DNA from: CAZLMG01 sp964560765
GTDB taxonomy: Bacteria > Bdellovibrionota_B > Oligoflexia > Oligoflexales > CAZLMG01
NCBI GenBank assembly: GCA_964560765.1
Contig: CAZLMG010000053.1
Coordinates: 1-24,510 of the forward strand
Direction: 5' to 3'
Length of the DNA stretch: 24,510 nucleotides
Shown: piece after piece, positions 1 to 7,563 of the stretch
How positions within the stretch are numbered: position 1 is the first letter of the stretch
Layout: every line of letters starts with the position of its first letter
Program-made: the position numbers and the translations under genes
The notes under the pieces: generated by a model
What the model saw: the letters and a program-made list of their open reading frames with translations, nothing else
Database searches by the model: none
What the model was told of the DNA's origin: nothing

Positions 1-100
1 AAGGGGTTGGAAGTGACATGGGAGTACCCAAAGCACATTTCACGGGGTCAGTTCACGCCAGACTGAAGCATTTTCGAGCCGCTCGTCAGGATACGGCGTT

Positions 101-120
101 GGCGCTTTCGCGCTAGCGCC
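101..120 (-). terminator. Possible weak terminator hairpin after the sdpI-like gene
   Basis: The arms GGCGCT and AGCGCC are perfectly complementary around an 8-base loop, and the hairpin lies about 30 bases past the stop codon of the sdpI-like gene on the minus strand. No T-run follows on either strand, so intrinsic termination is doubtful. Bases 1-152 otherwise hold nothing I can recognise. Confidence 0.2.
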
Positions 121-152
121 TAATTAGCCTCCAATCTGGCGATTCTGACGCA

Positions 153-797
153 TTATGCTCTTCGCTCATATCTCATGAAATAGATGAACGAGTATGCAGA
201 CGCGAGGAGCATCGGTGCCACGATGGCTGCCACGATCAGGCTGATGGACGCAACCTGCAGGGTAACGGCACACATCAGGGCAATTCCTGCGCTCACCAAC
301 AGCTTGCCGGCAAAGCGGTGCGTCATACGCCAGTTAGGTTCCGAGGCGATCGTCCATGGTAGGCGAATTCCTAAAACGAAATTGCGTTCAACTTTACCTA
401 AGAAGTTGCCGCCGACGATCATGAACAAAGCAACGCCAATTCCAAAATAGATGGTGAAGCCTTGCGGATCGCCTGGAGAAAAGATCAAGCCAAAGTGAAT
501 AAAAGCTAGCAGCAGACCCGTTGAAAAGACGAGTAGCTCGCGGGCACGTCCGGAATTTGGCATCGAGTACAGTGTTGGCATAAAGCGGACCGCCAAGAAA
601 ACTACAATTCCCAGAATGGCAAAAAACGCAGGGATCATCCAAGCGACGATATTGCTGCTCATGTACTGGGAAGGGTTGCCGCTGAGATCAAAGCGTGTGG
701 CGATCGTTTCTGGCATATGAGGAAACTGCCACCATGAACAAATAAGCATGAGCACAAATATAGTGACATTCGCCCACCTTGCCTGAACCTCTGTCAT
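153..797 (-). CDS. sdpI: SdpI-family membrane protein (DUF1648 + SdpI)
   Basis: This is a 214-residue integral membrane protein with about six hydrophobic segments (near 10-24, 50-71, 86-106, 114-132, 164-181 and 183-207). The N-terminal half carries the DUF1648 motif (MPETIATRFDLSGNPSQY, residues 28-45). The C-terminal half carries the SdpI signature NFVLGIRLPWT (139-149) followed by W156 and THRFAG (159-164). In Bacillus subtilis SdpI gives immunity to the SDP toxin and helps relieve repression by SdpR at the membrane; many bacteria carry the pair without the toxin. The start codon overlaps the stop of the upstream regulator gene by 4 bases (ATGA), and the Shine-Dalgarno GGAGG lies 5 bases upstream, so the two are translationally coupled. 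The family assignment is firm. Immunity as its job here is inferred, because no SdpABC toxin gene is in the window. Confidence 0.88.
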   Translation of the reverse strand: MTEVQARWANVTIFVLMLICSWWQFPHMPETIATRFDLSGNPSQYMSSNIVAWMIPAFFAILGIVVFLAVRFMPTLYSMPNSGRARELLVFSTGLLLAFIHFGLIFSPGDPQGFTIYFGIGVALFMIVGGNFLGKVERNFVLGIRLPWTIASEPNWRMTHRFAGKLLVSAGIALMCAVTLQVASISLIVAAIVAPMLLASAYSFIYFMRYERRA

Positions 798-1069
798 TTT
801 CCCCTCCCCTTCTTGGTCTTAAGAAACTCGATCACCACCTGCGCCGTATCTTCAAAGACGCTGGTGTTGATCGCGTAGTAAATATGCTGACCTCGTCGCG
901 TATCTTGCACGAGGCCTGTTGATTTTAGTTTGTTCAGATGATGGGACATGGACGCCCCAGAAATTTCAAAGTGCTCCATGAGTTCGCCCACGGACTTCTC
1001 TCCCTGTCGCAAGAGGTCGAGAATCCTGCGACGGGTGGGGTCAGAAATGGCTTCGAGAAATTGCTGCAT
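794..1069 (-). CDS. sdpR: ArsR/SdpR-family autorepressor
   Basis: This is a 91-residue winged-helix regulator. It opens with an ISDPTRRRILDLL stretch (8-20), has a helix-turn-helix at about 26-50 (ELMEHFEISGASMSHHLNKL) and a wing ending in RRGQHIYY (58-65), which closely follows SdpR of Bacillus. It has no cysteines, so it lacks the metal-sensing motif of classic ArsR/SmtB members. The start codon follows a modest Shine-Dalgarno (TAGGTG). It is the first gene of a two-gene operon with the SdpI-like membrane protein, and a large palindrome sits over its own promoter, which fits autorepression. In Bacillus the membrane partner sequesters SdpR when toxin is present; whether that holds here is inference. 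Confidence 0.88.
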   Translation of the reverse strand: MQQFLEAISDPTRRRILDLLRQGEKSVGELMEHFEISGASMSHHLNKLKSTGLVQDTRRGQHIYYAINTSVFEDTAQVVIEFLKTKKGRGK

Positions 1070-1083
1070 GTAGGCACCTAAGG

Positions 1084-1124
1084 TTCGATAATTAGATAAT
1101 TATCTAAACATCGAAGTAAGTCAA
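1084..1124 (-). promoter_or_regulatory. sdpRI promoter inside a 32-bp operator palindrome
   Basis: The core TTAGATAATTATCTAA (1092-1107) is a perfect 16-bp palindrome. It is flanked by TTCGAT (1084-1089) and ATCGAA (1110-1115) about the same centre, so 28 of 32 positions are symmetric. On the minus strand a -35 TTGACT (1119-1124) is followed after 17 bases by AATTAT (1096-1101), which falls at the centre of the palindrome. This predicts transcription starting near 1089, about 20 bases before the regulator's ATG. A repressor bound here would cover the -10 element and the start site. The symmetry is read directly; the promoter assignment is by match to the sigma-70 consensus. Confidence 0.75.
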
Positions 1125-1157
1125 GGGTCGTTTACTTGCTGCCTTAAGGTCGAGTGA

Positions 1158-1241
1158 TTTGAGAAAGCTTCTGAGAACGACTCGCGGCTGGAGAAGTTGG
1201 AGCGCGAAGTCCGGGCATTGAAGAAGAAGATTTCGGCTTAA
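1158..1241 (+). pseudogene. Possible orphan C-terminal coding fragment (coiled coil)
   Basis: After the in-frame stop at 1155-1157, this frame reads FEKASENDSRLEKLEREVRA and then six further residues (LKKKIS) plus a final A before TAA at 1239. The charged heptad-like pattern looks like the tail of a coiled-coil protein rather than random sequence. There is no usable start codon or ribosome site, so it cannot be an intact gene. It could be a leftover of a decayed gene next to the tRNA 3' end, or chance. Confidence is low. Confidence 0.2.
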
Positions 1242-1254
1242 CAGACGTTCGAAG

Positions 1255-1331
1255 TGGTGGCGCGGGGGAGATTTGAACTCCCGACCTGAGGGTTATGAAT
1301 CCTCCGCTCTAACCAACTGAGCTACCGCGCC
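1255..1331 (-). tRNA. tRNA-Met (anticodon CAT, elongator type)
   Basis: The 77-base gene folds as a cloverleaf. The acceptor stem pairs GGCGCGG with CCGCGCC, the discriminator is A and the CCA end is encoded. The D arm contains AGCTCAGTTGGTTAGAGC, the anticodon loop is TTCATAA, and the T arm contains GTTCAAATC. The first acceptor pair is a normal G-C and the anticodon stem lacks the three G-C pairs of initiator tRNA, so it is an elongator. The CAT anticodon is also shared with tRNA-Ile2 (lysidine-modified), which I consider less likely from the acceptor and anticodon arm. The closing anticodon-stem position appears to be an A-C mismatch. Confidence 0.9.
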
Positions 1332-1350
1332 GCAAAAAATCGGAAACTAG

Positions 1351-1379
1351 GTGATAGTTCTGGCGTCCGCCAAAGTCAA
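1351..1379 (-). promoter_or_regulatory. Probable promoter of tRNA-Met
   Basis: On the minus strand, TTGACT (1374-1379) and TATCAC (1351-1356) are separated by 17 bases and end 20 bases upstream of the mature tRNA 5' end. The spacer holds a perfect 12-base palindrome, TGGCGTCCGCCA (1361-1372). The promoter lies in the 80-base gap after the carB stop, so the tRNA can be transcribed independently of carAB. Confidence 0.45.
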
Positions 1380-1411
1380 GGAAAACGATATATTACAAGA
1401 GATTAGGGACC

Positions 1412-4400
1412 TTACCGCGTGTGGTACGGCGGCAGGGAAACCATCGAATGTTTTTGTACAAAGTCCGGCGTCCGCCCCATGGCATGGACAAAAGCTGTGA
1501 CCTTTTCCATATTCGTTAGCAGGGAGCACCCATACCGGACCGCAGCCTGGCGTATCTGACCACCGGCAGTCAGTTCCTTGGTCTGTAAGGCTTTTGGAAT
1601 ATTGATGACCAGGTCGATCTTGCCTTGGCGAATGGCCTTGATGCAGTCGTCTTCTGCCTCTCCCGGCCAAGGCAGTGTGGTGACTTCGAACCCATGTTGC
1701 CGTAGGTATATTGCTGTACCGGCGGTAGCGTAGAGCGGAATCCCCATCTCGCGAAAGACGCGAGCAGAAGACAAAAATTTCAGTTTGTCCTTTTCCGGAC
1801 CAGAGCTCACCAAGACACCCTTCTTCGGACGATGAATGCCGCTCGATTGCAGCGCTAGCAGCAGAGCCTCGTCGAAGGATTCGGCGATACATCCAACCTC
1901 ACCCGTCGAGGCCATCTCGACGCCCAGAACCGGATCGGCTCCGCCGAGACGCGTAAAACTGAACATGGCAGCTTTGACGCCGACATAGGGCAGATCATCT
2001 TCATTAAAGCGAAAAATGTGTGGGTCGCGGCCGATCATGATATCGGTGGCGACGTCAGCAAGATTCAGGCCGACCGTCTTGGACACGAATGGAAAGGATC
2101 GTGCGGCGCGCACGTTGCACTCGATCACGCGGATCTTGTTAGATTTGGCGAGGAATTGAATGTTGAAGGGGCCATTTAAGCGTAGTCCCTTGGCAATTTT
2201 GCGTCCGGCTTTGCGAACTTGGCGCACAGTTTCCACGTACAGTCGCTGTGGCGGCACCACCATGGTGGCATCGCCGGAATGTACGCCGGCATTCTCGATG
2301 TGTTCGCTGACGATAGCCGTGACGATTTCACCGTTCTTGGCCACGCCGTCCATCTCGACTTCGCGGGCACCCAAAATAAATTCAGAAATCACCACGGGAT
2401 GATCAGCGGACAAGTTGGTTGCTTTCGTCAGACAGATCTCCAACGACTCGCGATCGTAGGCAACGTTCATGGCGGCACCAGATAGCACGTAGCTTGGCCG
2501 AATTAGCACGGGAAAGCCAACTCGATCGATAAAGTTATCGACCTCAGATTGGTGAGTTGCAGAAATCCACCGCGGTTGATCGATTTCAAGGGTGTCTAGC
2601 AGCGCTGAAAACTTAGCGCGATCTTCGGCTAGGTCGATTGTTTGTGAATTGTGTCCGAGGAGTTTTATGCCAGCTCTTGATAGAGGCAAAGCTAGCTTAT
2701 TGGGGAGCTGCCCGCCCATGGAGGCAACGACCCCGGTGCAACGTTCAATGTCGCAAACATCGAGGATGCGCTCTAGGGTCAATTCCTCAAAGTAAAGATA
2801 ATCCGAACTATTGAAGTCGGTGGAAACTGTTTCCGGGTTGCAGTTGATCATGATGCTGGCCCAGCCTGCATTTTGTAGCCGGCGGCTGCAACTTACGGCA
2901 CACCAATCGAATTCGACGGACGTACCAATGCGGTATGATCCACCGCCGAGCACCAAAGCGCTAAAGTTGCGTCGGTCCTGTTCGCGCGGGTCGTCAAAGA
3001 GGCCGTTATAGGACGTATAGAAGTAATTTGATGGTGATGGATATTCGCCCGCAGTTGTATCGATCTTCTTGACGACTGGTCGCACGCCTCGTTGGAGGCG
3101 CAGCTTTCGCAACTGCATGGACATGTCTTGCAGGGTCTGATCAGAAATTGAGGACTTTGGATAGGCATGACGCAGGCTGACGAAAGCGATCTGCTCATCG
3201 CCAAAGCCATTAGATTTCCACCGGCGCCAAGTTCGCTCGTCGATTTCACGAAAGCTGTCGGCGACTCTGCCCCAGTCCTGTTCGGATACGGCCGAACTTT
3301 TGCCGCCTATCGAGGCACAGCGCTCAGCGATTTCCAGTTCAATTGCAACGATGTGTTTCACTTGGGCGAGGAACCACTTATCAATTCCGGTTAGTTGGTG
3401 AATGTCGGTGAGGCTCATCCCCAAACGCAGTGCCTGGATCACAGCGAATAGTCTGGTATCGGTGGCCGCGCTCAAGGCCGCGCGCACGGTCGCTTCATCA
3501 GCATCGCGCTGGAACGCGCTCAAACCACGCGCATCTTCGGTGACCATGCGAACCGCTTTTTGCAGTACTTCGGGAAATGATCGACCGATGGACATGATCT
3601 CGCCAACGGATTTCATCGTCGAGCCAAGGAGTCGTGATACACCGCGGAACTTACCCAAATCCCAACGAGGGACCTTCATGGTGATGTAATCCAGGGCAGG
3701 CTCGAAGTACGCGAAGGTGACGCCAGTCACCGGGTTCTTGAGTTCCAGGAGATCAAACCCAAGAACTACCTTGGCAGCGATATACGCAATGGGATAGCCC
3801 GACGCTTTGCTGGCCAGAGCGCTGGAGCGCGACAAGCGGGCATTGACTTCGATGACGAAGTATTCGAGTGCATCTGGACTGAGCGCATATTGTACGTTGC
3901 ACTCGCCGACAATACCGCAGGCATTGACGATCGAAAGTGCAGCGTTCCGCAACATTTGATAATCGTCGTCTGACAGCGACTGGCTGGGACAGACAACGAT
4001 CGAGTCCCCGGTGTGGATGCCTAGGGGATCGAAGTTTTCCATATTGCAGATGGTGATGGTGTTTCCCTCGCCATCACGCATGACCTCATATTCGACTTCC
4101 TTCCAGCCGCGCAGCGATTTTTCAATCAGAACCTGAGGCGAAGTTTTCAGCGCCGGATCGGCTAGGGCGCGCAATTCGGCGTCGTTGTTGGCGAAGCCGC
4201 TGCCTAAGCCTCCCAACGCATAAGCGGCGCGCAAAATGACTGGGTAACCGATGTTGTTCGCGGCCTGCAGGGCTGCTTCCACCGTGTCAACTGCATGGGA
4301 AGGTGGAACAGGTTGCCCGATTTCGCGCATCTTGCGGGCGAAGGCATCACGATCCTCGGTCATGCGCAGCACCGAGGCTGGTGTGCCGAGGTTGAGTACG

Positions 4401-4753
4401 TTGTAACGGCGCAGGATGCCTTTCGTGTCAAGATCCATTAGGCAGTTCAGGGCAGTTTGCCCGCCAAATCCAGCAACAATTGCATCCGGCTTTTCTTTGG
4501 CGATAACTCGTTCGACCCATTCGGTTTCTACGGGATAGAGGTAAACGGTTGTATCGGGTTCTGGATTGGTTTGAACAGTCGCGATGTTCGGATTGACGAT
4601 CACAACCGACATTCCCTCCTCGCGCAGGGCCTTGGCGGCTTGTGTGCCTGAGTAGTCGAACTCCCCTGCTTGCCCAATTGAGAGTCCCCCAGATCCAAGC
4701 AAAAGAACTTTCGGTTTTCGACCCAATTTTGCCAGTTCTGGATGTAGGGGCAT
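1412..4753 (-). CDS. carB: Carbamoyl-phosphate synthase large subunit, eukaryote-like type
   Basis: This 1113-residue protein makes carbamoyl phosphate from bicarbonate, ATP and the ammonia supplied by CarA, feeding pyrimidine and arginine synthesis in the cytoplasm. The order is standard: N-terminal carboxyphosphate half (SIGQAGEFDYSG at 25-36, ATP-grasp loop AYALGGLGSG at 177-186, IEVNARLSRSSALASK at 301-316), oligomerisation region (about 410-580), carbamoyl-phosphate half (SVEFDWCAV at 612-620, REVEMDGV at 797-804, HSGDAT at 825-830) and the MGS-like regulatory domain (about 978-1105, with ATAGTA). Several of these motifs read like human CPS1/CAD (ALGGLGSG, VPRWDL, NCNPETVSTDF, EMASTGEV) and differ from E. 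coli CarB. The ATG overlaps the carA stop by one base (TAATG), so the two subunits are translationally coupled. Confidence 0.96.
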   Translation of the reverse strand: MPLHPELAKLGRKPKVLLLGSGGLSIGQAGEFDYSGTQAAKALREEGMSVVIVNPNIATVQTNPEPDTTVYLYPVETEWVERVIAKEKPDAIVAGFGGQTALNCLMDLDTKGILRRYNVLNLGTPASVLRMTEDRDAFARKMREIGQPVPPSHAVDTVEAALQAANNIGYPVILRAAYALGGLGSGFANNDAELRALADPALKTSPQVLIEKSLRGWKEVEYEVMRDGEGNTITICNMENFDPLGIHTGDSIVVCPSQSLSDDDYQMLRNAALSIVNACGIVGECNVQYALSPDALEYFVIEVNARLSRSSALASKASGYPIAYIAAKVVLGFDLLELKNPVTGVTFAYFEPALDYITMKVPRWDLGKFRGVSRLLGSTMKSVGEIMSIGRSFPEVLQKAVRMVTEDARGLSAFQRDADEATVRAALSAATDTRLFAVIQALRLGMSLTDIHQLTGIDKWFLAQVKHIVAIELEIAERCASIGGKSSAVSEQDWGRVADSFREIDERTWRRWKSNGFGDEQIAFVSLRHAYPKSSISDQTLQDMSMQLRKLRLQRGVRPVVKKIDTTAGEYPSPSNYFYTSYNGLFDDPREQDRRNFSALVLGGGSYRIGTSVEFDWCAVSCSRRLQNAGWASIMINCNPETVSTDFNSSDYLYFEELTLERILDVCDIERCTGVVASMGGQLPNKLALPLSRAGIKLLGHNSQTIDLAEDRAKFSALLDTLEIDQPRWISATHQSEVDNFIDRVGFPVLIRPSYVLSGAAMNVAYDRESLEICLTKATNLSADHPVVISEFILGAREVEMDGVAKNGEIVTAIVSEHIENAGVHSGDATMVVPPQRLYVETVRQVRKAGRKIAKGLRLNGPFNIQFLAKSNKIRVIECNVRAARSFPFVSKTVGLNLADVATDIMIGRDPHIFRFNEDDLPYVGVKAAMFSFTRLGGADPVLGVEMASTGEVGCIAESFDEALLLALQSSGIHRPKKGVLVSSGPEKDKLKFLSSARVFREMGIPLYATAGTAIYLRQHGFEVTTLPWPGEAEDDCIKAIRQGKIDLVINIPKALQTKELTAGGQIRQAAVRYGCSLLTNMEKVTAFVHAMGRTPDFVQKHSMVSLPPYHTR

Positions 4754-5865
4754 TAGGCTTTCACCTCGGCAACGAATTGTTCAAGAATCCAACCTGTGTC
4801 TCGAGGACCACCGGCGGCCTCGGGGTGGAATTGGACGCTGCGAAAAGGTTTGCTGCGGTGACGGATTCCCTCGACGGATTGGTCGTTGGCATTGCGAAAC
4901 CAGACTTCCCAGTCGGTTGGTAATGTCTCAGCATCAACTACATAACCGTGATTTTGGCTGGTGATGTAGCCCCGCCGGGTCCCAACCTGAAAAACGGGCT
5001 GATTATGACTGCGGTGTCCGTAAGGCATCCGGTGCGTCTTGGCGCCGGCTGCTAATGATAGAATCTGGTGTCCTAAGCAAATGCCGAGCACGGGGCGATG
5101 GCCATCCAAGAGTCCACGAACTCGGTCACAGAGCGCACCTGTTTGTGCGGGATCGCCTGGCCCGTTACTGAGGAGCCAGGCATTACAATCAACATCTTGC
5201 AAAGGCGTATTCCAAGGCAAGATCTGAACTTCGCAGCCCAGCTCAACCAGCTGACGTACGATATTCCACTTAACGCCGCAGTCGACCAACCCAACGCGCA
5301 CGCGACCTTTGCCTATGGTTTGTATTTCGGGGGTCGAAACACAATCGAGGATTTGATGATGCGCTGGATCGAAAAAGCCGCCGTCCAGATCGGTAACGAG
5401 TTTGCCGATGGCGCGAGTTCCGTCGGCTACTTTGGGTTCGATGCGACCAAGCAGATTTTGGCCTGAGCGGATCTGGTGCACAAGATGCCGGGTATCGAGT
5501 CCGACGATCCCTGGCACGCCCTGGTCACGCAACCAGTGGTCCATGGACTGGAAGCTGCTCCAGTGGAATGCCTCTGGGCTGTCGACGGTCACAATCACAG
5601 CCGAGGCATGTACCCGATCGCTCTCGAATCCGCGGGGGATGGGCAGTTTCAGTGGGCCCGGCAATGGTGGTATCCCATAATTGCCAATGAGCGGATAGGT
5701 AAAGGTCAGAATCTGCCCAAAGTACGAAGGATCGGTCAGGGCCTCGCTATAGCCAACCATTCCTGTCGTGAACACAAGCTCGCCAGCGGCGATTTTGGGC
5801 GCACCGATTAGATCCCCTTCGAAACTGTCGCCGTTTGAGAGGACCAGTCTGGCAGTTTGTCGCAT
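4753..5865 (-). CDS. carA: Carbamoyl-phosphate synthase small (glutaminase) subunit
   Basis: This 370-residue protein hydrolyses glutamine and channels ammonia to CarB. The N-terminal CPSase_sm domain covers about 1-140. The class I glutamine amidotransferase domain follows, with nucleophile C263 in LGICLGHQ, and H347 and E349 in VQFHPEA, so the triad is complete. I start at the ATG at 5863-5865 because the protein then begins MRQTARLVLSNGDSFEG, matching CarA N-termini and the usual length. The open frame runs much further upstream, but that part is low in sense and overlaps the divergent thiolase gene. The N-terminal stretch TGMVGYSEALTDPSY and TYPLIGNYGIP resembles animal CAD rather than proteobacterial CarA. 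The ribosome site is weak. Confidence 0.95.
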   Translation of the reverse strand: MRQTARLVLSNGDSFEGDLIGAPKIAAGELVFTTGMVGYSEALTDPSYFGQILTFTYPLIGNYGIPPLPGPLKLPIPRGFESDRVHASAVIVTVDSPEAFHWSSFQSMDHWLRDQGVPGIVGLDTRHLVHQIRSGQNLLGRIEPKVADGTRAIGKLVTDLDGGFFDPAHHQILDCVSTPEIQTIGKGRVRVGLVDCGVKWNIVRQLVELGCEVQILPWNTPLQDVDCNAWLLSNGPGDPAQTGALCDRVRGLLDGHRPVLGICLGHQILSLAAGAKTHRMPYGHRSHNQPVFQVGTRRGYITSQNHGYVVDAETLPTDWEVWFRNANDQSVEGIRHRSKPFRSVQFHPEAAGGPRDTGWILEQFVAEVKA

Positions 5866-6042
5866 GCGTTTGGGTGCCTCAGGGGTTTGCAGAGCTGCAT
5901 TTTGTGACGACCAGAAAGATAGCGGAACCGAGCGCGGACAGCAAGAATTTGCTACGAATTCGCCGAAATTATCGCTATAGAAGTAGCACGCGTTGTGCGG
6001 TCGCCGACGTGCTGGGTGGTCTTTTTTTTCAGGAGGCTGGAT
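5866..6042. promoter_or_regulatory. Divergent intergenic region between carA and the thiolase gene
   Basis: This 177-base gap must hold the promoters of both the carAB operon and the thiolase gene. On the minus strand TTGCTG and TATCTT are 17 bases apart, and a GATAAT lies nearer the middle; both are weak guesses. On the plus strand TTGCTA (5949-5954) lies upstream of an imperfect TATAGA (5976-5981). A run of eight T's ends just before the AGGAGG of the thiolase. I see no PyrR-type antiterminator or arginine box that I would defend. Confidence 0.3.
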
Positions 6043-7224
6043 ATGGCCGAACAACAGAGCGTTATCGTCTATGCAGGGCGAACTGCGATTGGAAAATTGA
6101 GCGGCGCATTTGCCGAAACACCGGCTCCGCGGTTGGGAGCCACCTTGGTGAAAGATGCCCTGGGAAAAACCGGGATCGCTGGTGCTGATGTTGATGAAAT
6201 CATTATGGGTAACGTTTTGACGGCCGGCGTCGGTCAAGCGCCAGCGCGGCAGGCGGCCATTCATGGTGGTTTGCCTACGTCCGTTTGCGCGACGACGATC
6301 AATCGTGTCTGTGGCTCTGGTTTAAAGTCGGTGATGCTGGCCGATCAAGCCATTCGCTTGGGAGATGCGCGGATTGTGTTTGCGGGTGGTCAGGAAAATA
6401 TGACGCTCGCCCCGCATCTTCTGTTGGGATCGCGTGCCGGTTATCGTTTTGGCGGATTTGAAGCCAAGGACTCCATGCAATGGGATGGGCTCTGGGATCC
6501 ATACAACAACGTAGCCATGGGTAATTGCGGCGAGGTCTGCGCCCGCGAGTACAAGTTTTCTCGTGAAGAACAAGACGCCTTTGCCGTTCAAAGTTATGAG
6601 CGAGCGCGAAAGGCTGTTGAGTGCGGCCAGTTTGCAGGAGAAATTGTCCCGGTCGAGATCAAGTCCAAAAAAGGCTCGACCATGATCGAAGTCGATGAAG
6701 AGCCATTTTCAGTCGACTTAGATCGTCTGAAGACACTTCGTCCGGCTTTCGACAAAGAAGGCACCGTTACCGCTGGTAATGCCTCGTCCATCAACGACGG
6801 CGCGGCTTTGGTTGTGGTGACTAGCGTCGAGACGGCTAAGGCAAAGGGATTGAAGCCGCTGGCCCGAATCGTCGCGCAGGCGTCATTCGCACATGACCCC
6901 ATGTGGTTTACTACCGCTCCCGTCGGCTGTATTAAACGTGTTCTGGCGAAAGCGAAATTGTCCGCCGAAAAGATCGACCAATGGGAAATCAACGAGGCAT
7001 TTTCGGTAGTAGCCATGGCAGCTATCAAGGAATTAAACTTGGATTCTGCAAAAGTAAATCCCTATGGCGGGGCGGTGGCTTTAGGCCATCCCATTGGTGC
7101 GAGCGGCACTCGCATTCTTGTGACGCTCATCAATGGGCTAGCGGCACAAGGCAAGAAGTATGGTTTAGCCACACTGTGTATTGGTGGTGGCGAAGCCAGT
7201 GCGGTGATCATCGAGAGGCTCTGA
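6043..7224 (+). CDS. Acetyl-CoA C-acetyltransferase (thiolase)
   Basis: This 393-residue protein condenses two acetyl-CoA to acetoacetyl-CoA, or runs the reverse step of fatty-acid or ketone degradation. All thiolase landmarks are present: acyl-accepting C90 in NRVCGSG, the GNASSINDGA loop (245-254), NEAF (317-320), H349 in GHPIG, and C379 in LCIGGGEA. The length is typical for the family. I chose the ATG at 6043 because AGGAGG lies 6 bases upstream; the open frame extends 16 codons further without a ribosome site. It is transcribed alone, divergent from carA, with a terminator after it. With no beta-oxidation or PHB genes beside it, biosynthetic or degradative use cannot be decided from context. 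Confidence 0.94.
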   Translation: MAEQQSVIVYAGRTAIGKLSGAFAETPAPRLGATLVKDALGKTGIAGADVDEIIMGNVLTAGVGQAPARQAAIHGGLPTSVCATTINRVCGSGLKSVMLADQAIRLGDARIVFAGGQENMTLAPHLLLGSRAGYRFGGFEAKDSMQWDGLWDPYNNVAMGNCGEVCAREYKFSREEQDAFAVQSYERARKAVECGQFAGEIVPVEIKSKKGSTMIEVDEEPFSVDLDRLKTLRPAFDKEGTVTAGNASSINDGAALVVVTSVETAKAKGLKPLARIVAQASFAHDPMWFTTAPVGCIKRVLAKAKLSAEKIDQWEINEAFSVVAMAAIKELNLDSAKVNPYGGAVALGHPIGASGTRILVTLINGLAAQGKKYGLATLCIGGGEASAVIIERL

Positions 7225-7253
7225 TCACCGCCGCTCGCCTCATACAAATCATG

Positions 7254-7290
7254 AAAGCCCGTGCGTTGCTAGCGCATGGGCTTTTTCTTG
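7254..7290 (+). terminator. Rho-independent terminator after the thiolase gene
   Basis: A 12-base-pair stem (AAAGCCCGTGCG paired with CGCATGGGCTTT, one G-T pair) closes a 7-base loop, and the downstream arm runs into TTTTT. It lies 30 bases past the thiolase stop. On the minus strand the same hairpin is followed only by TTT, so it may stop traffic weakly in that direction as well. Its right arm is also the last codons of the convergent zinc-ribbon gene. Confidence 0.85.
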
Positions 7291-7454
7291 ATCAGATTGT
7301 GCTCGAATTGTTCTCGGCGCGGCGCTTCTGATTCCGATTTCGACTTCTGCCATTCCTTAATCGATGCGACATGAATGGAGCAGCAGGTTTTACAAGAAAG
7401 CAACGGAGTTTCAACTCCTCGATAACGAGGGTGCGAGATACATACCAAGTTCAT
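7269..7454 (-). CDS. Small zinc-ribbon-like protein, 61 residues
   Basis: The product pairs C5-x2-H8 with C21-x2-C24, spaced as in short zinc ribbons of the form CxxHPxYxG...PxxxCxxCxxI, and then a basic, charged tail. An AGGAG sits 7 bases before the ATG, which is the strongest reason to believe this short frame. It has no close operon partner: the gene upstream on the same strand ends 110 bases earlier. The stop codon and final KPMR codons lie within the terminator hairpin of the convergent thiolase gene. Metal binding is inferred from the motif and the function is unknown. Confidence 0.68.
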   Translation of the reverse strand: MNLVCISHPRYRGVETPLLSCKTCCSIHVASIKEWQKSKSESEAPRREQFEHNLIKKKPMR

Positions 7455-7563
7455 CAGTCAGCTCCTAAGCAGTGGCAGCGGCATCATAGGTACAGCAGCA
7501 AGGCCAACAATCAATTCAGCCATCAGAATGATTGGATGCATGCCTTGTGCCAGACGGGCTGGG

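Noticed and set aside
1347..1892. 181-codon minus-strand frame within the end of carB
   Set aside because: It is a shadow of carB in another frame, with no ribosome site and unlikely composition.
5866..6264. 133-codon N-terminal extension of the carA frame
   Set aside because: It overlaps the divergent thiolase gene and does not resemble CarA; the ATG at 5865 gives the standard N-terminus.
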